Assembly (NCBI GenBank): GCA_029549845.1
Contig: JAKPIL010000049.1
Coordinates: 1 to 17,942, forward strand
Reading direction: 5' to 3'
Origin: a bacterium
Lineage (GTDB): Bacteria > Patescibacteriota > Saccharimonadia > Saccharimonadales > UBA4665
DNA: 17,942 nucleotides
Below, piece after piece: positions 5,026-10,814 of the stretch. Made by a program: the position numbers and the translations under genes. Within the stretch, counting starts at the first letter, position 1, and the number at the start of each line of letters is the position of its first letter. A model generated the notes under the pieces. The model did no database searches and had not been told where the DNA came from. It saw nothing but the letters and a program-made list of their open reading frames with translations.

Positions 5026-6966
5026 CTACGCGGTTGGGAAAATCGGGGGTGGTGGCAGTGGTGGAGGTGGTGGCAATGTGCTCTGCCCCTGCGAAGGCGG
5101 AACGCCTGGGAATGAACTTGGGAGCGGTGGCTGGGATACGACCGTACCTGGTAGCGGCATATCGAGAGTGCTATCTGCTGGCGTATTACCGGGTGTCGGC
5201 TCACTGAAGCCGGTGTTTACGGGTGCAGCATCAAACCCTGGAGCGGGCTGATACTGTTGCGTGGGTTGCGGCTGTTCGGGTTGCCGTAGCTCAGGCCCGA
5301 GCGGTTGTGCATTGAGGGCGATGATTGGGTCAGGATTGGCCTGGGAAGATGCGGCAGCCAGGGCTGCATCGACGGCTCTTCGGGCTGCATCGACGTCATC
5401 AACCCCTGTTGCATCTGCCGCTAAAGCACCGTTTGCATCCACATGAGGACTGTCGACAACCCGCTCTATGTCACTGAGCGTCTGTACTGCTGTGTCAATA
5501 TATTCATCTTGCGCGGTGTCGTCGCTCGGCACTACATTCACCGGCTGTGCGGGCATGTCAAACGAAGGCGCTGGCGGAAGGCTCGACGGGGGCATGCTGC
5601 TTGGCGGCGTGAGCGGCTGTGCGTAGCTTGGCGGCATGCTTTGTGTCACCGAAGGCTCAGGGAGAGAGACTGGGGCTACCGGGCTTGGCGGGGGCGACAC
5701 ACGCTCAGGTGTATCATCGAGCGGGGCAGCATCATGGCTCGGGCTCAAAACTCGTTCGTTGTGCGAGAGTATGGGCGTCTGCGAGGTAGGCTCGGTTGAC
5801 TCGTCTGCAGAGCCATCAAGCCCCTCCTCATTCGTATTGGCAGTAAGCTCACCGCCAAGCGCTGGCGGCTCGAGCACGCGCTCTCTGGTCACTGACTGTT
5901 GTGCAGTATCTTCTGTTAAACCGGCCGTTTGGCTATGTACGTTTTGTATCTTTGGGAATCCCTGGTCACCTTCGGTGATAAGCTGCCCATTTTCATCCAC
6001 ATGCACTTGCGGCGGCGAAGGTTCTACTGGCGTTGCCGGTTCTTGTGCTGTCATCTCGTCATCGTCATCGTCTGCAGGCATACTACTCCCAGCCGGCATT
6101 ACCGGGGGCAACTCGGCTGCAGGTTCATGGCTCTCGTGGTCGATTTCGAGCATTCCGGGGTCTTTCTGGGCCGGCTGTTCGGCCACGGCGGCTTCGGCGG
6201 GGCGTGGTGGGTCTACCTGCGTCACGCCTGCTTCTAGCTCAGACGCTATAAGCTGCTGGTTTGCGCCTGCCGACATAAGTGTTGCGCTGATACTCATGGT
6301 CTCTGGGCTCGTACGGTCATTGCTAAAGCGATCTGTCATGGCAACAATGCCCGTCAGCAGCGCTGTGGCGATTTGGTTGTCCATGACGCCCTTATCGAGT
6401 TCTTGTACAAGCTTCGTCACTATTTCGGAAAGGCTGCTGGCGTTGGTATTGACCACATTCAGTGTGCCTAGTTCTGACTGCCCCTCCAGAGATATGGTCG
6501 AAACAACCGCGTCGTGCAGAATACGGCCGTGCGCCGTGATGGCTTGGTCGAGGTCGCTCTGCTCTTTGACGCCCAGTGCCACCACCACATCGACGTTAAA
6601 GTCGCCCTGGCTGAAGTTAAGATCATTCTCTGAGATTGACGTTTTATACGGTGTAATAAATATGCGGACGAGTTGGTCCTCAACCTTGTAGCGCAGCTTA
6701 TCTGCTTTGGATTTATCGAGGGCGATGATGAAATCACGCAAGCTATCGGTGTTTGTTTCAAGCGTCTCTTCTGGCTTAAGAAACTCTATGGTACTGGGTG
6801 TGCGTCCACTGTACACAGCGGTGGCATGCTTATCGAGCTTGTTGAGCGCAAGCGTTAAACCAATTGCGGCAGCTAGCTGATCCACCGAAGGATTATTGCT
6901 TACGGTAACCAAGACGTTTTGGGCGTCTTTGAGCTTAAGTACAAGTTGTTTTTGTTGTTCGTCCAT
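5026..6966 (-). CDS. Degenerate DHH-family (NrnA-like) protein with long disordered Pro-rich tail
   Basis: This 646-residue protein has two parts. Residues 1 to about 250 resemble the DHH/DHHA1 nanoRNase fold: an N-terminal strand with NNPSVDQLAAAIG where enzymes have HxNPDxDAxGS, a late LLTGIVAMTDRFSNDRTSPET where NrnA has TGIxxDTGxFxxxxTTPET, and NASSLSEIVTKL as in the usual AS(S)TAE(L/I) helix. The DHH triad itself is replaced (STISLEG at about 156-162) and most metal-binding Asp/His are gone, so catalysis looks lost. Residues from about 250 to 646 are low complexity, rich in Pro, Gln, Ser and Ala, ending in a polyproline run. It lies directly upstream of truB, a neighbourhood where nrnA occurs in other bacteria. 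No signal peptide or membrane segment is seen. Its role is unknown; a scaffold or RNA-binding pseudoenzyme is a guess. Confidence 0.8.
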   Translation of the reverse strand: MDEQQKQLVLKLKDAQNVLVTVSNNPSVDQLAAAIGLTLALNKLDKHATAVYSGRTPSTIEFLKPEETLETNTDSLRDFIIALDKSKADKLRYKVEDQLVRIFITPYKTSISENDLNFSQGDFNVDVVVALGVKEQSDLDQAITAHGRILHDAVVSTISLEGQSELGTLNVVNTNASSLSEIVTKLVQELDKGVMDNQIATALLTGIVAMTDRFSNDRTSPETMSISATLMSAGANQQLIASELEAGVTQVDPPRPAEAAVAEQPAQKDPGMLEIDHESHEPAAELPPVMPAGSSMPADDDDDEMTAQEPATPVEPSPPQVHVDENGQLITEGDQGFPKIQNVHSQTAGLTEDTAQQSVTRERVLEPPALGGELTANTNEEGLDGSADESTEPTSQTPILSHNERVLSPSHDAAPLDDTPERVSPPPSPVAPVSLPEPSVTQSMPPSYAQPLTPPSSMPPSSLPPAPSFDMPAQPVNVVPSDDTAQDEYIDTAVQTLSDIERVVDSPHVDANGALAADATGVDDVDAARRAVDAALAAASSQANPDPIIALNAQPLGPELRQPEQPQPTQQYQPAPGFDAAPVNTGFSEPTPGNTPADSTLDMPLPGTVVSQPPLPSSFPGVPPSQGQSTLPPPPPLPPPPIFPTA

Positions 6967-6973
6967 GGGTGGT

Positions 6974-6979
6974 TTTATA
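6974..6979 (-). promoter_or_regulatory. Possible -10 box of the DHH-like gene
   Basis: TATAAA on the minus strand lies 7 bases before ATG 6966, the same geometry as the leaderless antitoxin promoters in this window. No convincing -35 is found at 16-18 bp, and no Shine-Dalgarno precedes the ATG. The assignment is tentative. Confidence 0.35.
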
Positions 6980-7080
6980 GGTGGTTTTTATTTGGTACAG
7001 AAAGTCCGCATAAATGGTACCATAAGCGTAAAGAGCTGTCGAGTGTTTTTACCATTTTTTTAGCTACACCACACCCCTAC

Positions 7081-7236
7081 ACCCGAATCACAGAACATAA
7101 AAACACCGTAAAATGTCATCTTGAGCGAAGCAAAGCGAAGTCGAAAGATCTTCTTCTCTCCTGTTATCTACAAGACAACTAGGAGATTCCTCGACTTCGC
7201 TCGGAATGACAGGGGCGCGAGTTTCGTGATCCGGGT
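7081..7236. mobile_element. MITE-like element, copy 1 (TSD CCCTAC)
   Basis: This 156-bp non-coding element has terminal inverted repeats of about 16 bp: ACCCGAATCACAGAAC at the left, and a right end whose complement is ACCCGGATCACGAAAC. Inside is a second inverted pair: TGTCATCTTGAGCGAAG against the complement of CTTCGCTCGGAATGACA. It is flanked by perfect 6-bp direct repeats CCCTAC at 7075-7080 and 7237-7242, read as a target-site duplication. It is closely similar to copy 2 at 7830-7986. It lies between the divergent DHH-like gene and rpsT, just upstream of the rpsT promoter. With no ORF, it would need a transposase supplied elsewhere. Confidence 0.85.
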
Positions 7237-7245
7237 CCCTACTCC

Positions 7246-7274
7246 TTTACAACAGAGAGCGTATGCGGTATAGT
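7246..7274 (+). promoter_or_regulatory. rpsT promoter
   Basis: TTTACA (7246-7251) and TATAGT (7269-7274) are separated by 17 bp, each one mismatch from consensus. The predicted start near 7281 gives a leader of about 30 nt, with a Shine-Dalgarno AAGGA before ATG 7313. The -35 box starts only 10 bp from the right end of MITE copy 1. Confidence 0.75.
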
Positions 7275-7312
7275 TGACCCCGAGCAAATACTAACTCGTA
7301 AGAAGGAACTCT

Positions 7313-7705
7313 ATGCCCATCATCAAATCAGCAAAAAAACGTGTAAAAGTCGCTACCAAAGCAACTATTCGCAATAGCAAGACCAAGCGCAGCCTCAAAG
7401 AGGCCGTAAAAGCCTTTGGCAAAGCCCTGAGCGCAAGCGACAAAAAAACAGCGGTAAAAGCCCTAGACAAAGTGCAAAGCGAACTCGACAAAGCCGGTAA
7501 AAAAGGCGTGTTGCATAAGAACAAAGTCGCCCGCAAGAAGGCACAGGCCGCCCGCAATGCCAAAGCCGCAGGCGTACCCGCCGGTGTAAAAACCGACAAA
7601 GTCAAAGCCGCTCCCGCTAAAAAAGCCGTAGCCAAAAAAGCTCCAGCCAAGAAGCCTGCAGCCAAAAAAGCCGCTCCCGCTAAAAAACCAGCAGCCAAGA
7701 AATAA
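7313..7705 (+). CDS. rpsT: Small ribosomal subunit protein bS20 with histone H1-like C-terminal tail
   Basis: The first 85 or so residues are a typical bS20: MPIIKSAKKRVKVATKATIRNSK (split: MPIIKSAKKRVKVA, then RNSKTKRSLK), three helices, and GVLHKNKVARKKAQ at about 65-78, the conserved 16S rRNA-binding end. The usual bS20 stops near 87-90 residues; this one is 130, adding about 45 residues made of Ala, Lys and Pro in AAKKPA/APAKK repeats like histone H1 or bacterial HU-H1 tails. AAGGA lies 7 bases ahead of the ATG. It is monocistronic, with a good promoter, and is bracketed by two MITE copies. The tail probably binds RNA or DNA non-specifically (inference from composition). Confidence 0.95.
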   Translation: MPIIKSAKKRVKVATKATIRNSKTKRSLKEAVKAFGKALSASDKKTAVKALDKVQSELDKAGKKGVLHKNKVARKKAQAARNAKAAGVPAGVKTDKVKAAPAKKAVAKKAPAKKPAAKKAAPAKKPAAKK

Positions 7706-7829
7706 CCCTAGTGCCCTATCTTCCAGGCTTTTTCAGGGCAGTCGCACATAGGGGTGCATCCTCTGTACTATACGCTTCATACCACCGGCAAAGCCCTTGT
7801 GTTCATTGGCTAATTTTGCATCTTGGTCA

Positions 7830-7986
7830 ACCCGAATCACGAGACTTAAAAACACCATAAACATGTCATCTTGAGCGAAGCAAAGCGAAGTCGAAAGATC
7901 TTCTTCTTGCCTGTTAGATACAAGTACGTCAAAGAGATTCCTCGACTTCGCTCGGAATGACAGGGGCGGAGTTTCGTGGTTCGGGT
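7830..7986. mobile_element. MITE-like element, copy 2 (TSD TGGTCA)
   Basis: This second 157-bp copy is similar to 7081-7236 along its whole length, with a few substitutions and small indels in the centre (about 7908-7935). Terminal repeats are ACCCGAATCACGAGAC at the left and, complemented, ACCCGAACCACGAAAC at the right. A perfect 6-bp direct repeat TGGTCA flanks it at 7824-7829 and 7987-7992. Its right duplication lies 3 bp from the -35 box of the second toxin-antitoxin promoter, whose operator also contains TTGGTCA (8010-8016). Both copies are in the same orientation and enclose rpsT, so recombination between them could delete the gene or invert nothing. Confidence 0.87.
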
Positions 7987-7993
7987 TGGTCAG

Positions 7994-8024
7994 ACTTGAC
8001 TAGACCATGTTGGTCAAGTATAGT
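7994..8024 (+). promoter_or_regulatory. Promoter and operator of toxin-antitoxin pair 2
   Basis: TTGACT (7996-8001) and TATAGT (8019-8024) are separated by 17 bp. ATG 8031 follows the -10 by only 6 bases, placing it at +1: a leaderless mRNA. A perfect 7-bp inverted repeat, ACTTGAC (7994-8000) with GTCAAGT (8013-8019), spans the promoter. A shorter palindrome GACCA-TGT-TGGTC (8003-8015) sits in the spacer. These are likely operators for antitoxin autorepression. Confidence 0.75.
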
Positions 8025-8030
8025 ACGTAT

Positions 8031-8270
8031 ATGAGCAAAGTTTATACAATTTACGAAGCTAAAACACAGCTGAGCAAGCTCGGTAAGCGAGCGGCCGCTG
8101 GAGAAACCATTTATGTGGGCGCGTATGGCAATGTGCAGTTTATGCTCGCGCCAGTTGCACCTGTCGCCAAGCGTAAGCTGGGCGCATGGGATGGCAAAAA
8201 GCACATAAATTACACCGCCCTCGCAGAAAGCGATGCCGAAATAGCCAGCTGGCTCGAAGGTGATGAATAA
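8031..8270 (+). CDS. Phd/YefM-type antitoxin, pair 2
   Basis: Seventy-nine residues from ATG 8031. The N-terminus MSKVYTIYEAKTQLSKLGKR followed by AAAGETIYVGAYGNVQFMLAPV is the Phd/YefM fold (strand-helix-strand, with the conserved EAKTxLSxLxxxAxxGE pattern). A variable acidic C-terminal part ending SWLEGDE would occupy the toxin. An in-frame ATG at 8007 lies inside the promoter spacer and operator, so it cannot be used from this promoter. No Shine-Dalgarno precedes 8031, consistent with a leaderless transcript. The stop codon overlaps the toxin start as TAATG. This antitoxin is unrelated to the AbrB-type one at 4015-4275. Confidence 0.88.
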   Translation: MSKVYTIYEAKTQLSKLGKRAAAGETIYVGAYGNVQFMLAPVAPVAKRKLGAWDGKKHINYTALAESDAEIASWLEGDE

Positions 8271-8656
8271 TGCGTCTCTTGCTCGATAGTCATGTGTTTT
8301 TGTGGGCGCTAAACGATAGCCAAAAACTCGGTGCCAAGACGACTTCCCTACTCCTCAACCCGAGTAACCAACCATACGTCAGCGTCGCAACCATATGGGA
8401 GCTTGGCCTCAAACACCTCAAAGGAAAGCTGCCGTACAGTATCGATGAGCTCCTTGCCGGCGTCGAAGCACTCGGTTTAAGCACGCTCAGCATAGAGACA
8501 CAAGATCTGCAGGCGTTCCAGACCGTTGAGCTCACTCACCGCGACCCGTTCGATAGCCTCCTCGTTGCGCAAGCTGTGGCACGAGAGATGCGATTTGTCA
8601 CAGCAGACGCGAATATCCTTGCTAGCAGCTACACGGTGCTAGATGCAGGCCAGTAA
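8270..8656 (+). CDS. PIN-domain toxin (VapC-like), pair 2
   Basis: The 128-residue PIN nuclease has acidic residues Asp6 (LLLDSHVFLW), Glu44 (ATIWELGLK), Asp95 (HRDPFDSLLVAQA) and Asp113 (VTADANI). The N-terminal LLDSHVFLWAL and HRDPFD motifs are typical of the subgroup usually paired with Phd-like antitoxins. It probably cleaves RNA when freed from the antitoxin. Its ATG shares one base with the antitoxin stop (TAATG). It ends 9 bp before the convergent holA stop codon. The pair separates rpsT from holA, genes that are neighbours in many bacteria, so it may have been inserted there (inference). Confidence 0.92.
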   Translation: MRLLLDSHVFLWALNDSQKLGAKTTSLLLNPSNQPYVSVATIWELGLKHLKGKLPYSIDELLAGVEALGLSTLSIETQDLQAFQTVELTHRDPFDSLLVAQAVAREMRFVTADANILASSYTVLDAGQ

Positions 8657-8665
8657 CGGGGCACT

Positions 8666-9589
8666 CTACCCTTCGGCAAGCTGCAAAAGGTAAAAGCGGA
8701 CGGCTTCGTCGGCAATAATGCCTTCTGTTTTGGTGCGCACATCAAACTCACGCAAGGAAGTAATGAGTTCTTTCAGCCGCACCAGGCTTATCCCGCGCAC
8801 TAGCGCCAGGGTTTTACGCACCACGAATGGCTTTAGTCTGGCCTCGCGCGCGATATCTTCGGCACTTCGACCTTTAGCGGTCTTTACCACCGCAAGAATA
8901 TAGAGCTGCCACGACAGCATGGCAATCACCTGCTGCGGCTCAACCTTGAGCGCACGTTGCTCGTCGTACAACCTCATAGTCCGCTTGGCGTCACCCGCAA
9001 AGGCTGCATCGAGCAGCTCAAGCATGCTGCTCTGTGGTGTTTTTTCGGTGAGGTTCTCTATGGATTCGCGGGTGATACTAGCGCTGAACGCGAGCAGTTT
9101 ATCAAGCTCCTGCTGCAGGCCAAGCTGGTTCGTACCCGTACGTTCCACCAGCAGCCGCGCATCGCTGCTCGATAAGCTCCCACCCTGTTCTTTAGCATAA
9201 TCCGCCGCAAATCTTGCTAGCCCATTCGCATCCAGCACCGCAAATTCTTTAAAATCCGTCAGTTTTTTAAGCTGTTTGTAGTAGCTCAGGCGCTTGTCGA
9301 GCTTTGGCTCCACAATGATGACATCGTTTGTCTCAGACGCGCCGGCTATAAACGACTCAAACTTTTCGGCAAACTCTTTATTTGCCCCAGGCGCACGCAG
9401 CACGACCAGCTTGCGGGCTGCGAGAAACGGCAGGCTCTGCGCCGCCTCTGCCATACGCTCATACGTCGCCTCTTCCCCGTCCAGTCGCTCCACCGCCATA
9501 TCGCCATATTCTTTTTCAAACCCAGCAACGGCCCGGCGCAGCTCGGTGCCCCGTACCACCTCATTCTCTCCGGTCAATGTCTGTATCAC
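8666..9589 (-). CDS. holA: DNA polymerase III subunit delta
   Basis: About 307 residues from a GTG start at 9589. Delta is the clamp-loader subunit that opens the beta clamp. The N-terminus IQTLTGENEVVR matches the (L/Y)xGE(D/N)xxxx start of delta proteins, followed by LPFLAARKLVVLR, a poorly conserved AAA+-like domain with NQLGLQQELDKLLAF at about 160-175, and the C-terminal collar domain with MLELLDAAFAGDAKRTMRLYDE and PQQVIAMLSWQLYIL. GTG 9589 is preferred over upstream TTG 9625 or ATG 9613. The homology starts there, and -35 TTGCCA and -10 TATAGT lie so that GTG falls at +1, whereas the upstream codons lie inside the promoter. Overall length is near the family norm of about 330-340, slightly short. 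Confidence 0.93.
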   Translation of the reverse strand: MIQTLTGENEVVRGTELRRAVAGFEKEYGDMAVERLDGEEATYERMAEAAQSLPFLAARKLVVLRAPGANKEFAEKFESFIAGASETNDVIIVEPKLDKRLSYYKQLKKLTDFKEFAVLDANGLARFAADYAKEQGGSLSSSDARLLVERTGTNQLGLQQELDKLLAFSASITRESIENLTEKTPQSSMLELLDAAFAGDAKRTMRLYDEQRALKVEPQQVIAMLSWQLYILAVVKTAKGRSAEDIAREARLKPFVVRKTLALVRGISLVRLKELITSLREFDVRTKTEGIIADEAVRFYLLQLAEG

Positions 9590-9595
9590 CCTAGA

Positions 9596-9625
9596 ACTAT
9601 ATACTAGGCGCATGCTGCCTGGCAA
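9596..9625 (-). promoter_or_regulatory. holA promoter (leaderless)
   Basis: On the minus strand TTGCCA (9625-9620) and TATAGT (9601-9596) have an 18-bp spacer. The GTG start at 9589 follows the -10 by 6 bases, so transcription would begin at the start codon. No Shine-Dalgarno is needed or seen. Confidence 0.65.
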
Positions 9626-9684
9626 AGAGCTTAACTAGCCTTACCCCTGCGGTTGAGAGCTTGGGGTCTCTACGACCAGCACCA

Positions 9685-9754
9685 ATACGGTTGATCTTGA
9701 GCCTAGAGCTTCGGTAATACTGCCGGGGTATCAGATCTGGCTCAGCAGCCGTAT
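9685..9754. other. Possible nested stem in the gap between the transglutaminase-like gene and holA
   Basis: ATACGG (9685-9690) pairs with CCGTAT (9749-9754), and inside that TGAGCC (9698-9703) pairs with GGCTCA (9739-9744). The two 6-bp helices are coaxial with an internal loop. The region is 160 bp without an ORF, downstream of the gene ending at 9790. It could be part of the 3' end of that mRNA. There is no T-run and no tRNA, SRP or tmRNA signature. Confidence 0.3.
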
Positions 9755-9789
9755 CATCCGCGCAAAGCTATGACTGAATGAAAAGCGCA

Positions 9790-10707
9790 TCATACAAGAA
9801 AAGGGCTCTCCTCATAATGGTAGCGCACGTCATGTCTTGAGATTACTTGAGGACTCCCTCCGGCATCCGCCTGATACGTCGGCACCTCGGCATCGACCCC
9901 GTCCATCCACCTGTCAGTGTCAACCAAACGCAAGATTGGGTCAGCCCATACCACCGAACCGTCTTTGTCTTTATGGAGCTTTGGGTTAGTTGGGTCAAAC
10001 AGAACATGTATACCGCTGTCTGTTTTTATGGTTAGCCAAGCGTGGGCCTCCTCCTTCACGACCTCACCTTCTCCGAGTAATTGCAACTTACCCCAGTTAA
10101 AACGTGAATCTACACCAAGAATTCTTAGCGTATTATGCGTAACAGCTGCACGTTCCACGCACTTTGCGGCAGCACCAAAATCTCTAATGGATACCGGAGC
10201 CATAGGATTATGAGCGTCGTCACCACCAACAATGTCCCCGGCAATCAACATCCTCGACCTATCATTGCCATTATGAGGACCAAAATACTCAAGCGAACCA
10301 ATCACGCTGCCCTGTATCGCCGCATTCATATACGTGGTGCGCGCTGGCCCTGCAGGATCATTCTCCCTACCGATAGCGTATTGTCTTTTAACCCATTTGA
10401 ACGCCTTGGCGTAGGCAGCAGGATCATCCATATGAATTGGCCTAAAGAATGAATTAGCCATGTATACAGATCTTCCTGGGGGAATAAAATCTTTTACTAT
10501 ACCACCGCCCTGCATTACTGGTGTGTCTTCTGTGCCTGAGAGTTCAACGACTCTCCGTGTCACAAAGTCGTGTACACCTGCTTCAAAAGCTTGTTCGGGT
10601 AATTCAAAGAGCGCGATCACCTCAGCTTGCACATCATGATGATTGTGCTCACCAAGCGTTTGTGTCGGATCAACTGCAGTAGGGTGTGAAGGTGACGATT
10701 CGCTCAT
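9790..10707 (-). CDS. Transglutaminase-like cysteine protease-fold protein
   Basis: The 305-residue protein carries a transglutaminase-like core: Cys183 in AAKCVERAAVTHNTLRILGV, His222 in EEAHAWLTI, and Asp238 in LFDPTNP. This is the Cys-His-Asp triad spacing of the superfamily, whose members act as peptidases, transamidases or deamidases. The N-terminal 170 residues are not recognised and begin with a polar, His/Pro-rich stretch. There is no signal peptide or membrane segment. ATG 10707 follows an A-rich leader without a Shine-Dalgarno. The promoter at 10734-10762 is almost identical to that of the next gene upstream (10815-12557), suggesting co-regulation or duplication. AT content seems higher than in the flanking housekeeping genes. 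The substrate is unknown; a role in host or cell-wall interaction is conjecture. Confidence 0.7.
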   Translation of the reverse strand: MSESSPSHPTAVDPTQTLGEHNHHDVQAEVIALFELPEQAFEAGVHDFVTRRVVELSGTEDTPVMQGGGIVKDFIPPGRSVYMANSFFRPIHMDDPAAYAKAFKWVKRQYAIGRENDPAGPARTTYMNAAIQGSVIGSLEYFGPHNGNDRSRMLIAGDIVGGDDAHNPMAPVSIRDFGAAAKCVERAAVTHNTLRILGVDSRFNWGKLQLLGEGEVVKEEAHAWLTIKTDSGIHVLFDPTNPKLHKDKDGSVVWADPILRLVDTDRWMDGVDAEVPTYQADAGGSPQVISRHDVRYHYEESPFLV

Positions 10708-10733
10708 AATTTTAGTTTTTAGTGACTAGTAAT

Positions 10734-10762
10734 ATAATAGCAAAAAGCTTGTGGTTTGTCAA
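10734..10762 (-). promoter_or_regulatory. Promoter of the transglutaminase-like gene (shared type)
   Basis: On the minus strand TTGACA (10762-10757), a 17-bp spacer AACCACAAGCTTTTTGC, and TATTAT (10739-10734), preceded by TGC (extended -10). It is identical at 27 of 29 positions to the promoter at 12572-12600. The leader to the ATG is about 20-26 nt, A-rich, without a Shine-Dalgarno. Confidence 0.8.
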
Positions 10763-10814
10763 TATTTGTTTTATTGATATTGAAGAATCCCTAAGTTCTG
10801 GGTGTGCCGTGAGC

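Noticed and set aside
7711..7740. Intrinsic terminator after rpsT
   Set aside because: TGCCCT/AGGGCA pairs across a 17-base loop and the T-run falls inside the loop rather than after the stem.
8007..8030. Longer antitoxin 2 start at ATG 8007
   Set aside because: That ATG lies in the spacer between the -35 and -10 boxes and inside the palindrome, so it would not be in the mRNA made from this promoter.
9590..9625. holA starts at TTG 9625 or ATG 9613
   Set aside because: Both lie within the promoter, and the encoded PGSMRLVYSSR does not match delta subunits; homology begins at the GTG at 9589.
9626..9789. tRNA, SRP RNA or tmRNA gene in the gap upstream of holA
   Set aside because: No T-loop GTTCRANNC, no SRP GGAA/GCAG core and no tmRNA 3' end are visible on either strand.
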